Source of the DNA: Litoditis marina
Lineage: Eukaryota; Nematoda; Chromadorea; Rhabditida; Rhabditidae
Direction: 5' to 3'
Assembly (NCBI GenBank): GCA_964036275.1
Contig: OZ038434.1
Span: 33,181,779 to 33,245,778, forward strand
Length of the DNA stretch: 64,000 bases
The notes beneath the pieces are model-generated. The model did not search any database. It saw nothing but the letters and a program-made list of their open reading frames with translations, and was not told the origin of the DNA. Positions 11,301 through 22,199 of the stretch are shown one piece after another. Position 1 is the first letter of the stretch; every line of letters begins with the position of its first letter. Position numbers and translations under genes: made by a program.

Positions 11301-14009
11301 CGCCTACGGAGTGCGGATCACGAATGCCAAAGAGTCAGAGAACCAAATTGCCGATAACACCAAGCATCAAATCACTTTTTCTATAGGGATAAACATAATC
11401 TCTCTTTTCCATTTCATCAATCATTACTTTATTTTAGACGCTCGAAGTTAGTGTTATGCGGATTATTATCTAATATTAAACTGAAACGTAAAAAAGGACG
11501 GTAGATGATATAAAACTACGAGACTATTCTGCTTTCCTGGTTGTTTTTGTTTGATTTGGATTTAAAAAAATTTCAACATGATAAAAACACGAACATTCAT
11601 CGTGAATAGAGAGAGTTGTATTGTGAAAATCGACCTTCCAACCGTTGCCATCCATCACCGGATAGATAGCCGTACTACGAAAAACAACTGAGATAAGATC
11701 TAACTCTCATGCCACAAAACCGTCGAGTAGCATACTGATATGCTCCACTATTGTGCAACAAGTCAAGGACTACTAGTACACCAAATTAGTCAGGGTCAAA
11801 CAGGTCAGCCGACCACCAAAAACCAACCTTTTGTAGTTTATTGTTTTTACCATGTAAGAAACACGACCCAGCTTCAGCGAAGATATTGCGGGTTGACATT
11901 CAAATCAAGAAGAGTCCCAGTGCACATGTGCACTTAGCATGGCAAACTTTTACTGACACATGCACATGTAAATAAGTCAAGTTTTTTCGTAGTAAGGGAA
12001 AAAAATCTTTGTTTTTGAATGATTTTCGTTATTCAGAACATATTTATTTCTGGAGTGTGTTAGCAAATCGCCATTTCTATTACGTACCTAACTCGCAATA
12101 TTTAGTTTACAATCGAGCGTTAGACTCATATTGTGAACCAAATCCGCCCAGCGCATTGTGCTTGTGTGCGGCGTAACGTACATAATCATACATTATATAG
12201 ACAGTTTTTACCCACCATTCCACGAGTCTTTTCCTTGACGATTTTTCGCAACTGGTAGTCCAAATCGTCTTCGGAATCAGAATCCAGAACAATCACCTGC
12301 AACAAGAACAAAATAATGGAAGAAAAACAGATGAGAGCACTGAGAACTCTAACAATTTATAAAAACCAAGTACTACGACTGATGTTTGTGGGTTTGTGCC
12401 ACTAATACTAATCTAATTATCTCACCGGAGTGGGTGAATCTGTCTTTTGTCATGTTTCTCAATATCTTAATCGTAGTCTGTTTCTTTTCTCTGTCACTTT
12501 TATGAACATTCACGCTGATGTTGTCAAAGTATAGAGTATACCTTGATCCAAGAAACTAAAATATTTTTGTTTCAAATAAATATAACCCTGACCGAAGTGG
12601 GTTGTACCGGCATGCATCTCTGTGCTATTTCGATCGAATCGGAGCATGATCAGTTTTAGTGTAATCGTAAATGCCCGAGGGCGAAAAAAGTTCAAAATTA
12701 GACATAATTTTGTAATTTTCGAAGAATTTTTGAACCACCACTTTTTGTCGCGTAATCAAACTATTTCCCATACGAGGTTGTCCAAGTATCCCACGAAACT
12801 AACCGGAGTGGGTTGCACCAGTATCTGTCATGTTTCTTAATATCGTAAACGTACAATCCTCTTTCTACTCTCAAAATTTAAGTTGAGATTGTCCAAGTAG
12901 CCCAGTAATCTCACCGGAGTGGGTTGTACTGGCGTCTGCATCCTATGTCGATGTCTGTCCCGGTTGTGGCCATGTCGCTGGCGAGGTGTCGTCATATCAC
13001 ATTCCCGCTTGATCTTGGGGGCGGAAGAAAGAATCTGGAAACATATTGATTTTGTTGAGCATAATGGCGCTTACATGAAAATTTTGAGAAATGAACTCCG
13101 TTTACCTTAAAATCTGGCAAATTCAAATATTTCCGTGGCGTTGGAATCGAAAAAGAGATTCCTTTACGTTTTGCATAATGGCCACACCTTGGTGGTGTGT
13201 GCCGATTAGCCCACAAAGTGAAAAAGTGCGACGCGTACCAATTTCGTGTCAATTTTTCCTCACTGTTCGAACTAGTTTGCCGGAGTATGGTACCAACCTT
13301 AATACTAGACAGTGTTCATGTCAGACTAAAAAGGTGACGGCTGTTTTCTACTTTTCTGTGTATCGACTAAATACGCCAAACTTCATCTTTTTCAGTTAAA
13401 ATAGGGCAAATTTTCTCGAGTTTGACAGGGAAAGAGTTCTTTTTTTCTGGATCCAACCTTGATACTAGACGGTGTTCGTGTCAACCTGGGAAAGAAGGCG
13501 GCTGTAGATACTGGCGAGGTGGCGGCTATCTGTCGGCCTGGCTTCGGGGTAGATGTGCGGAACAGCGCAGGCGGCTTGCGCACCGAGATCACTGAAAAAA
13601 ATTCACAATTGGTGTTGCGAGGAAAGGTGGATATATTATTGAGTTGTCATCGGTAAAAAAATTGATTGGGTTGTCGCGAACATGTCCCCATCAAAAACAG
13701 TGCCGCTCTCCAAACAAGGCTCCCAATACCAAAAGTAATCCCATACTCCAATAAAATTGTCCGAATAGCCAAAAATAGCCTCCTTTTTATAACGCGAAAA
13801 AATGCCGATTTTTCACGAAACCGAACGTTTATTTCTGTTATATGGTCACATCTCACACATGGTGTGTGTTAGCATCCTTCGAACGTACCTGAGTAATCGG
13901 GTCCTTTGACCTCCAGGATGCTGTTATTCACACGAAATGATCGTTGAATGACATCAACTGGAGACCAGGGAGCTGCTGGCACGGTGGCAGCCTCGGGTTC
14001 GCAACTCAT
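2330..14009 (-). CDS. SIM-motif, single-pass membrane protein, ten exons
   Basis: Coding exons: 13889-14009, 13458-13591, 12915-13034, 12216-12296, 6412-6483, 5860-5931, 5288-5358, 5011-5066, 3652-3719, 2330-2473. They join in phase to a 312-residue protein. ATG is at 14009, four bases after an AG acceptor; TAG ends at 2330. Seen: a Pro/Ser/Arg-rich basic body, VIVLDSDSEDD at residues 126-136 (the pattern of a SUMO-interaction motif with an acidic tail), Arg/Ser-rich stretches at about 180-230, and one hydrophobic segment at about 266-280 (LLFAVLMYFVGSSLV) close to the C-terminus. This layout recalls inner-nuclear-membrane proteins of the LAP2/emerin type, but I see no LEM domain, so that is inference only. 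Intron 4 is 5.7 kb and contains retroelement-like debris. Exons 2, 3 and 9 are followed by decayed copies of their own 3' ends. The weakest link is exon 9; it is supported because it alone fixes the phase between exons 8 and 10. Confidence 0.75.
3334..3665 (-). repeat. Ladder of copies of the exon 9 3' end
   Basis: The true exon end and the first part of the intron (3597-3665) recur at 3465-3534 and 3334-3404, about 131 bp apart, each starting near ATGACCAAAACGGG and including the segment matching CCCTGACCCACTCTCGCAT. The copies are downstream of the exon on the coding (minus) strand. Their GT donor has mutated. Confidence 0.85.
3773..3816 (+). repeat. Fragment of SINE-like repeat 1 tail
   Basis: This stretch resembles the tail of the tRNA-derived repeats at 4151-4420 and 55513-55781, including AGGGGTAACTTTAA preceded by a degenerate GGAACTTTGAAGAA. 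Only the tail is present. Confidence 0.6.
4151..4420 (-). repeat. tRNA-derived SINE-like repeat 1, copy A
   Basis: Read on the minus strand it starts with a tRNA-like head: an A-box-like ATGGTGTAATGGTTTAGGCG, then a B-box-like ACGTTCGATCCCC. A body follows, ending in GGGGTAACTTTAACTT. It is nearly the same over about 270 bp as the plus-strand copy at 55513-55781. The head/body structure is that of a SINE; no functional tRNA can be folded. It lies in an intron of the 2330-14009 gene. Confidence 0.8.
5754..5841. repeat. ACTCGAA-rich element with GGGTTG ends
   Basis: Starts TAGGGTTGCTAAAG and ends TTAACAACCCTAG, with ACTCGAAA-type motifs between. Related elements: 6289-6405, 17943-18060, 27451-27525 and, diverged, 45405-45603. 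The inverted GGGTTGTTAA/TTAACAACCC ends suggest a small non-autonomous DNA element whose interior has expanded as a microsatellite. This copy sits about 20 bp from the exon at 5860-5931. Confidence 0.7.
6289..6405. repeat. ACTCGAA-rich element with GGGTTG ends
   Basis: Same family as 5754-5841: starts CTAGGGTTGCTAAACTCGAA and ends in CTAACAATCCTA. It abuts the 5' splice site of the exon at 6412-6483. Confidence 0.7.
6930..7450. repeat. Composite dispersed repeat
   Basis: Part of this stretch (about 6945-7105) matches, inverted, the stretch around 22200-22560; shared pieces include TTGTTGCAATACAGTTTCGA. It is followed by a degenerate copy of the GAGAGAGTGTGCAGGTCA palindromic family at about 7316-7450. 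No gene is seen. Confidence 0.6.
7750..10566 (+). mobile_element. Degenerate LTR-retroelement-like segment
   Basis: From about 7760 to 9400 the plus strand has long open stretches broken by scattered stops and frame changes. One frame from 8718 stays coding-like across in-frame stops to about 9205 (for example IHALLNKQILTLRQ then ENPETYEIRVAVKRNQ). At about 9888 a purine tract AGGGGAGAAT precedes TGTAATATGCCCCC, the usual arrangement of a polypurine tract and the start of a 3' LTR. The LTR might end near TTGACA at 10566. No 5' LTR, reverse-transcriptase motif or protease motif was recognised, so the family is unknown and the right boundary is a guess. It lies in intron 4 of the 2330-14009 gene. 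Confidence 0.35.
12421..12960 (-). repeat. Ladder of copies of the exon 3 3' end
   Basis: The exon 3 end (12915 onward, CTCACCGGAGTGGGTTGTAC) recurs at about 12796, 12590 and 12421 as AACCGGAGTGGGTTGCACC, GACCGAAGTGGGTTGTACC and CTCACCGGAGTGGGTGAATC. On the minus strand each copy keeps a GT where the donor should be. Flanking intron sequence (TTGTCCAAGTAGCCCA-like) is copied too, so the unit crosses the exon/intron boundary. Confidence 0.85.
13284..13520 (-). repeat. Copy of the exon 2 3' end
   Basis: The exon 2 boundary (13451-13510: CCAACCTTGATACTAGACGG and following) is repeated at 13288-13345 as CCAACCTTAATACTAGACAG, about 163 bp downstream on the coding strand, with AAG|GTTGG kept. Confidence 0.85.
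13640..13872. repeat. Palindromic element with CACCAG/CTGGTG-type ends
   Basis: Contains AATAAAATTGTCCGAATAGC and TTTTTCACGAAAA blocks that recur in the elements at 44722-44880, 48355-48480, 60553-60735, 61417-61600 and 63228-63402. It belongs to a dispersed short inverted-repeat family and lies in intron 1 of the 2330-14009 gene. Confidence 0.6.
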
Positions 14010-14739
14010 CTACCTGTAGACAGAAGTATTGAAAATAAATGGAAGAAACATAATCAAATTATATATTACATTAAAACAGTGTGACACTCGCTCATCGGCA
14101 AAAGTCAAAAGAGGAAGTATGAAATGAAAAGATTCATCTCATCGATGACGCCATTGTGTTTTAATTGACTTTCTGGAAGGGAAAATGGAATTTAAAATTG
14201 ATGTTAAATTGAACTTGTCCCTGGTTGATAAATGCATTTTATTTTGTTAAATAATGAATGTGAAAACTGCAACACAAATTCTCCAAACACGTTCAAACGT
14301 TAAACGTAAAAGTTTAACTTAACACGTTTAATTTAAGAATTACGTTAATTTCCCATTTTAACCCGACTGTGGGGTACTTCTCTTCTAAAGAATAGAGACC
14401 CAACAGGAAATGCACATAGAATAGAAATGAATAAAAACATTCAAATTTGGAGAATTCTGTATTTTAAAAATAATTTGAAATTTGGCAGCTTTCCAAAATT
14501 TGAATTACACACATCTGAAATTTAAGCACCGTACCCCTTCGCCGTGCCGGGACTTGTTTTCAAAAACCAAGTTTACGATAAATGTAGGTTAGAAGAGTAC
14601 AGTAGACCTCAAGAACATTTCTATAGTATTTCAATATAAAAAATATTGTTTTTTTTCGATCTTTTTTTGCACAAGATCCCACACTTGTACTCAATTGATA
14701 CTACCAAACACAAAACGCGGAGAGGAAACAGAGCAATAC

Positions 14740-14745
14740 TTTATT
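14740..14745 (-). terminator. Candidate polyadenylation signal
   Basis: AATAAA on the minus strand, the first one downstream of the neuropeptide stop codon at 15048, giving a 3' UTR of about 300 nt. Position and motif are the only evidence. Confidence 0.35.
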
Positions 14746-15047
14746 TATCTTGAATCTTTTCAACATTGGCTTTTAATAAATACAATATTATTACTGTTGA
14801 AAATGCGATAAATCACCGGTCTTGAATGTTCTTGTAGGAATATAATTTCTGCACTAAATACACATTGTAACTAGGTCAAATATGAAAAAAAATCTGTCTA
14901 AACGATGCAGTATCATCAGTTCCTACCATTTTTCTGATATTCGTTAGAATCCGCTAAATGTGCACAATGGTTAGGCAGGGTGACGTTTTCTAGTTGTTTT
15001 TATAGGTTTTTGTTGAGGTAAAAGACAAATCATCACATATTTGGTGC

Positions 15048-17382
15048 TTAGAGGATTCGCCGGAAACGGACGTAGTGTTCTGTTTCCGGTTCCACCGGCA
15101 TCTTTAGCGCCGAGGTCAGGGTGTCGGTCTTGATCACCACCGGCAGCTGGCACTGGACGGGAGAGAAGAAACAGTTGCGGTACTTCTCGTTGTTGCCACC
15201 CTCGCTGCGACTGGAAATACGGGATTTACTAAGGAAATAATGGTTCTAGAGCGATAAACATACAGAAAACAGAATCATTATCATGAAGCCTCATAGACCA
15301 GTGAAGTGTGACTATCTCTAATTCAACTACCCTTCGATTTATCGCGCGCAGCGCGAAGCGCTGCGCAGATTAGTTTTTGATCACAACATTGCGGACTTTC
15401 AAAAGTGGTTTTATGCCATTTTCTCAAAAACTCCTGAACGGATTTTTGAGATTTTGATGGAAAGAGATAGAGCAGGAAAGGCTTTATCATTGAGCTATTC
15501 GATATTTAATGTGCGACCAGTGATCTACAGTTATGCTGAATATCGTCTCGCAAAAATGTCTTCCGACGGCGGCCGCGTGGCGTGGCGTGGCGTGGCGCGG
15601 CGTGGCGCGGCGGCCGCAAAACCGACGAATTTAACCGATTCGTCTGAAATTTGGAATATAGTTAGAAACAGCAGAGTTATGTGTAAATCTGAAATCTTGG
15701 ACCAATCGGTTGAAAATGAGTCATTTTATCGCCTTGGAAACATTGCATTTAGCTGCTTTGACAATGACTTCTAGATGTGCGGAGTGTGCGCAGTGAGCTG
15801 TTGTTCCGCCTTTTGGTGGTTTGAATAGATCAAAATATATTGGAAAAACATTTGTGTTAATCCGTAGAGATCCTGACTACATAAAAAGGTTAATCGAACA
15901 AAAACAAAAGTGCTGTCCGTGAAAGGATTCGAACCCTCGGCCTACTGAGCTGTAGTGCGCTGCTCTGCCGACTGAGCCAAATCGTCACGAAGGAAGAAAA
16001 AATGGACGGCGCCACACGTGCGCTGCCCGAAATCAACGATTGATCACGGTTTCTGAGAGAATGCTTACTAACCAGAGTTCTAACGCAGTTTATGTTCTGC
16101 AAATCAACTTAGTATTCATTGTTACGTTCAAAAAAGTTTAATAATAATTGATTAGATGCTCATTATTTCCTATCTATTGATTCATTATTTCCTTCGGAAA
16201 TATAGAAAATGAGGACAATTTGTATAAAAAAACGATGTAAAGTGAGAGACGATTAGCTTTTGAGATTGAACTGCATGGAATATAGAAAAGGAGGACAATA
16301 ACTCAAGAGGGAAATAAAAAATCTAATCTCGCAATTTTCATGATCATCCTGACAGACTGATTCAAAAAATATATGCTAAATCTTTTAGAAAAGTCCGCTT
16401 ACACTAAAAACGTATCTGAAACAAAAATCAGCTATACTGTCAGTCTATCGCACAGTCACGTGAAACATGTTAAACACAGCAGAACTCGGAAACGTGAAAC
16501 GACAAAGTGCACACTTAGGCTATTAGAATGCTAACTTTACATGAATATTCAAGAAACTTATAGTGTACTCTGTTCTGTTATCATTTTTGAATCAATGGTG
16601 ATAATCATATTAGGACGTTTCATCTAATTGTTTGCTGCAAGGTTTTTTTTCACTGAAAAACAAAATGTTTTTGACCCATGAAAATTGCGAGATTAGATTT
16701 TTTATTTCCCTCTTGAGTTATTGTCCTCCTTTTCTATATTCCATGCAGTTCAATCTCAAAAGCTAATCGTCTCTCACTTTACATCGTTTTTTTATATATG
16801 TTAAACTTCTCGATGTTCCAACGAAAACAATTATTTCCGATTATGGCAAAAAAAAAGCCATAGTTCATGAATTTTCATTTTTCTTCTTGGCGGCTGCACT
16901 GACCACTTTACTGGTGTGTGATTCGAATCATGTGTAATTCAAAGTGTTGATTTACTAGTGAAATGCTTACCTTCTCGCGGCCAGAGCATCTAATATGGGC
17001 AGCGAGTTGCGGAGACGAGATTTAGCCCAATACCTGTAACTAAACTTGTAGATTAATATAATACCAACCTTATTAATATAGGGTGACAAAATAGTGGTTG
17101 TAGTTTGATCTCTGGATTTCACTCCTTTGGAAAATGTGACTATATCCGCTCAATCTATTCCTATATTATTGTTGATCATCTTCAAAGTAAGAGACATATC
17201 TCGTAACCACGTATGTCTAGTTAATTTTTCGAATAAAAATCGATTGTGTAGGTTACTCACCTCATGATAGGATTTATTGATTTTACTTCAGCGAATCGGT
17301 CTTCTTGCTCTTCCTGTGATTCTTGTCCAAAAACAGCAACGAAAAAGCAAATAACGAAAATCGAAACTGACAGGGAGCCCAT
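15048..17382 (-). CDS. Allatostatin-C-like neuropeptide precursor, three exons
   Basis: Coding exons: 17261-17382, 16971-17033, 15048-15210; 115 residues in phase, ATG at 17382, TAA at 15050-15048. A 3' splice site (TTTCCAG) lies four bases before ATG, consistent with spliced-leader trans-splicing. Seen: a signal peptide, residues 1-19 (MGSLSVSIFVICFFVAVFG); an acidic spacer; basic sites near 47-49 and 61-63; then KYRNCFFSPVQC at 71-82. Known: arthropod allatostatin C carries an eight-residue disulfide ring of the form CYFNPISC preceded by Arg and an uncharged residue. Here spacing, Phe at ring position 3 and Pro at position 5 are kept. Inferred role: a secreted cyclic peptide acting on a somatostatin/allatostatin-C type receptor. 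Odd: 33 residues follow the ring and end in VRF-RR-IL, with no amidation glycine. Confidence 0.85.
15338..15620. repeat. GC-rich palindromes and GGCGT minisatellite
   Basis: A small GC palindrome at about 15341-15366 (GCGCAGCGCGAAGCGCTGCG) is found again, inverted, at about 53040-53065. Further on, 15568-15618 is a GTGGC/GCGGC minisatellite flanked by GCGGCCGC on both sides. The stretch lies in an intron of the neuropeptide gene. Confidence 0.6.
15912..15990 (-). repeat. tRNA-like relic
   Basis: On the minus strand it has an A-box-like TGGCTCAGTCGGCAGAGC and a B-box-like GGTTCGAATCC. The acceptor arm does not pair in a normal tRNA register. It is better read as a tRNA-derived repeat or pseudogene than as a working tRNA. 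Confidence 0.6.
16433..16575. repeat. TACTGTTAGTCAATTG family element
   Basis: One of several elements of about 135 bp that start near TACTGTTAGTCAATTGCACA, contain ACATGTTAAACACAGCAGAA and TTAGAATGCTAACTT, and end CAATTTACTTCTAGTA. The two ends are imperfect inverted repeats. Other copies: 18221-18352, 21276-21580 (interrupted), 21805-21935, 23937-24060 (inverted), 24140-24270, 25975-26095 (inverted), 27600-27722. Confidence 0.7.
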
Positions 17383-17541
17383 AGTTCTGGAAATTAAATA
17401 ATGAATTAATGTTGTTTACAACATACATAGATATAAAATTTATATTACGCACGAGGAAGTCATAATAAAGTAATCAGAAAATAGAGAGAAAACAGATCCA
17501 TACACAAATTGGAGAGAGAGTGAGATATAGAGAGTAAGAAT

Positions 17542-17598
<57 letters not shown>

Positions 17599-17942
17599 CG
17601 AGAGAGAGATAGAGAGAGAGAAAGAAATAGAGGATTTTTGACATTCCAGACAGAATTATCTTCGTAATGAAAGAAAAAGATATATACGTTTCCCTACTTC
17701 TAGAAATTGGCCGAATTATAGCCTAACTGGCCATTTTCCAACGCACACGTTTATGACGATCTAAACGTTTTCACGTAAAACTGCCGTGATCACGTACATT
17801 TCCATCCCAACCTCTTCTCCAACATACGCTATTTTTCGTGCTCTCACACCCCGACGGGATACCAGTTTCGCGAAATAGTGCGCGAAAGAAGAGACGCAGG
17901 TTGGGATGGAAATATCGGGATGTTCTAGCATACGTACTGAGT

Positions 17943-18060
17943 AGGGTTGTTAAAAAAACTCGAACTCGAAAAACTCGAAATAAACTCGAAAATTTCTGAA
18001 TTCGAAACAACTCAAAACTCGAAAAACTCGAAATCTTCAACTCGATTAACAACCCTAGTA
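17943..18060. repeat. ACTCGAA-rich element with GGGTTG ends
   Basis: Best-preserved family member: starts TAGGGTTGTTAAAAAAACTC and ends GATTAACAACCCTA, with many ACTCGAAA repeats inside. A TA on both sides could be the target duplication. Confidence 0.75.
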
Positions 18061-19649
18061 CTGATAGAAAGACTTGACTAGCATATAAGGTTGACTTTGC
18101 CAAAAACAGGCGTATACGGTTAGTGTTACCGTATTATTCTGGGTTTGTAGTTTTATCTTCTTTTCGGTCAAACGTGAAAAACGTGATCAAACTACAACTA
18201 CGATTTGGCTACTTCCTATATGTACTGTTGGTCAATTGCACAGTCACTCGAAATATGTTAAACACAGCAGAAAGAAGAAACGTGCAATGACAAACTGCCG
18301 GATTCCTCAGTATAATTCTAATTTTACGGGACTATTCAATTTACTTCTAGTGAAGTAAGATGTAAAACAAGTGTATGACCGAAAACGTCGGAAAATTACA
18401 AGTTAATCATCGTAAAATAGAGAATTGTGGGCAGCAGCAGAATTTATTATAACAGGAATCAAATTATTCTCTATCTGACGTAAACAGGGGGGATAGTAAA
18501 TTACCGGACCGTGGTTTTATATTGTTAAATTTCTTTTCACTAATGAAATATAATGGAACTGTTAGAAGAAATAGAACGGGAGAAAATATGTATAATGAGA
18601 ATTAGAGAGATAGGAGGGAAGAGAGAGGGAGAGAAAGATACAGATAGAGGAAGAGAGAGAAGGGCAAAAAAACGAGGGGATAAGAGAGAATAGTAAAGAA
18701 AGAAAAAGAAAAAGAGAGAAGTAATTAGAATGATACACAGTACTCTGCTGTCTTACCACCTTTTTGAATAATTTTATGTAACTCAATCTTTCACTTGGAC
18801 TATAAAACTTTCTCTGAAACCGCTGAATTGACTGCTGTTTGAGACATAATCGTTCTGAACTCAAAGTGAGCATCTGCAAAAACACGAAAATTGGTGTGGA
18901 CCTTTTGAGCTCGAAAACGTCAAATTGCTTACGTGAAAACTAGTTGAAACTATTTCATAATAACTTTAACTTTTCAGAACTTTGATTTTGCACATATTTT
19001 GTGGTGTTTTCCTCAGATCAGGAAGTATATCAGAATGTAAGAAATAATGGGAATTCGCTTTTATTTCCAATATCTCTGGCGATCCCCCACGCTGTTTATC
19101 TAGGTTGGCAATAAGTGAGAGATAGATGGAGATATAGAAGGTAAGAGAAAAGGGGGAGAGGGAGAGAGACAGCGAAAGAGATTGAGAAACAGAGAAAGAA
19201 AGAAATAAGAGAGGGGGAGAGATAATGATACGGAAAGAATGAGTGCAGAGAAGGTGAGAGAAAATAGGAGTGAGAGAGAGAGGAGATAAAGAGAGAGTTG
19301 AAGACAGACAGAGAGAGAGAAGAACAGAGAGAAAGAGAGAAATAGAGAGAAGAAGAGAGATGGAGACAGGAAAAAGAGAGAGACAGAGAGAGAGAGAAAG
19401 AGAGAGAGAGAGAAAGAAAGAGATGGAGAGAGAGAGAAAGAAAGAAAGAGATGGAGAGAAAGGGAGAGAAGGAGAGAGATGGTGAATTGAACTTCATGCT
19501 CGATGTGACTGGATGTGCATAAATGATGGGGTTGTGTGGATAAATAATGCACCTATGACGATTTACTGGAAGTGAATCCAGGCCACCCATGCAGAAAATA
19601 ATAATTATTATTATTTCTCTTTTCTTTTCTCTACTTTCTCCTGATCATA

Positions 19650-19709
<60 letters not shown>

Positions 19710-21275
19710 ATCTTATTCTCTCTCCTGTTCACTCTCTCACTCAAATCTGTAGCTTTCTTTCTCTCTTTCTCTCTCTCTCTCTATTCCTCTTTTCTCTCTT
19801 TTTTTCTAATTCTCTCTCACTGTGTGTCTCCAGTTGTTCCTAATAAATGGAAAGCATTACAAATCAGTGTGAATTTTGATTAATAATAGAAGTTGTAGTG
19901 TTAAAAAGGTTAGGAACTGGTACGAAGAACCTATTGAACAGTTATATCAACTGAGCACATTAATATAACTGTGACATCGAAACTTCCTAGTTACACATAT
20001 ACTTTTTAAATAAGTAACCTGAAATGCTATGCTCGAATGAAACATTATTATTATTACTATTGAAAAGTCCTACCTTTTAACAAGTCCACCCTTGTGATGC
20101 CTTTTCTGTCTATATTTAGTACGTTTCGGTGCACTCTACAAATTGAGCTTATTTTTAGCTATATTTAGCGGAACATCAAAAAGCCCCCTCAAACGGCTCA
20201 AGTGCGTTCAATCGAAAGAATAAAAAACGTTATCTAGCTTTAATATGCTCTGTTTCACTTGAAAAAAAGTCAAGTAAGAAAGAATAGTAAAAAGTTAAAA
20301 TTGTGGAAAAACCTTAAAGTCGTACAAGTTTTTTTTAGTTCCTATTAAACATCCAGAAAAGTTAAATATTCGGAAAAATTGTTGTTTTGTATGGGAAAAA
20401 ATTCACGAAACTCACGGGAGTTCCCCACTTCTCTGCGCCCTCCTTACTAGCACACTGTTTTCGTGCTCTAACTTTTCGCGGTAAAGTCTTTTTTTCGGTT
20501 TCGGAATACGGTGCAGTACTTCACGATGGAGAAATGCGGACTATGAGAGTGGTAGCAAATGGCTATGACTGAAATTTTGTCTGAAATCCGAGATTCGTTC
20601 CTAATCTTCTTTCAAAGCTGCTTTGCTTCCGTGGCCGTATTCAAACTTCCTCAAGCAAAAGCATATTTGAAATAAATATAATGATAAACAACAGCTGTTT
20701 TGTAAACATTCTATTCAAGTCTGAGCATTACGTAATATGAGGAACTCGGTTATACCGTAATCAGGTTCAGAAATATCCTGGCCTTCATATTTTAATCTGC
20801 GTCTCCTCCAACAAACGCTATTTCCCTGCTCTCTCATCCGGGGTACAAGTATCGCGAAATAGTACGGCTAAAGGTTCCGGGATACTCCAGCATACCTACT
20901 CAGATAGTCCGGGTTTTTTTATTGAAGACTTCTTCGAAACGAATAACAGCAAAACTAGCTGTAAAAATGGTTCATTATGTGAACTGTGTTCTGCTCTTCC
21001 GGGAAAAAGCTCAAAAGATTATATGGGGAGGTTGAACTAAACAGGAAGTCCTGGTCTTTAGAGTACAATATGTGAGTTTCACTAAATATATAATCCTAGC
21101 CTTTAGACTACAATCCCAAATCTGTGATCAGTTTCTCTGTGCTTGTAGTATACCCGGAAATTACCGAATCGCCGTTGTAGTTTCATCTCGAAACACGCAA
21201 AATTTACGAGTTCCGATGAAAAGCAATGCGACCAAACTACAAATACAGCGGGATGGGGCAACATACACCCTGTAT

Positions 21276-21580
21276 ACGGTTAGTCAATTGTACGGTCACG
21301 TGAAACATGTTAAACGCAGCAAAGTACGTATGCTAGAAGATCCCGGCCCCTTCATTCCATCCTGCGTCTCCTCAAACACACCCTATTTCTCTGCTCTTAC
21401 ATCCCGCCGGGATGTCAGAGACGAGAAACAGTGAGGCAGAGCGAGAGACGCAGGATGGGATGATGAGGCCGGGATCTTCTAGCATACGTACTCAGAACTC
21501 ATAAACGTGCCATGACAAAGTGTACGATGCCTCATTAGAATGCTAACTTAACATGACTATTCAATTTACTTCTAGTATAC
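21276..21580. repeat. Nested elements: one MITE inserted in another
   Basis: A TACTGTTAGTCAATTG-family element is split: its left part is 21276-21308 and its right part 21497-21580. Between them lies an element of about 187 bp starting AGTACGTATGCTAGAAGATC and ending with its complement. The outer element must therefore be the older one. Confidence 0.75.
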
Positions 21581-22199
21581 ACCCGGAAATGAGGGAAACA
21601 CGCAAACAACATATATACAAACATTTTCGAGGTATGCAGCATCACACGACGTTTGCATAAATAAAATATATCTATTTATAGTTGATATATCTTCTCGGAA
21701 GTCTGCCAAGTAGTCAGAAACGCTTAGAGATCATATGAAACAGAGAGGTGCGGAGTTTTTGGGTAAAACCTGCTCAAGGAGTTTTTTTGTGGCCTCGCAT
21801 CTACTGTTAGTCAATTGCACAGTCATGTGAAACTTGTTACACACAGCAGAATTAAGCAACGTGCAATGACAAAGTGCGCGATTCCTCATTAGAATGCTGA
21901 CTTCACGTGACTATTCAATTGACTTCTAGTATAGTTTGATTTTGGTAGTTTGGGTAATAACAGTATGGACGTTCATCCCCATAAAAGTTCCATTGAAATT
22001 TGATTAAGTCTGAGTGCAAACTATGATTATCGATTGATAGCTATTTTTGTGAAAAGTTCGGCGAGACGCGAACAGTCCATTTCCTTAGGAGAGATCATGA
22101 GAGTGTTCCAACTTTAGAGATTGGTTGAAGAGCAATTTGTCGCCCTAACCTGCTGTGTTTGTAGTTTGATCTCAACGTTTTTGGGTCGTAAATGGTACT

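Noticed and set aside
15912..15990. Functional tRNA on the minus strand
   Set aside because: A- and B-box words are present but the acceptor stem does not pair in the right register.
19096..19590. Open frames of 150-164 residues rich in Ser, Leu and Phe
   Set aside because: They only translate a GA/TC-rich microsatellite; the opposite strand is equally open (Arg/Glu), and there are no splice signals or domain.
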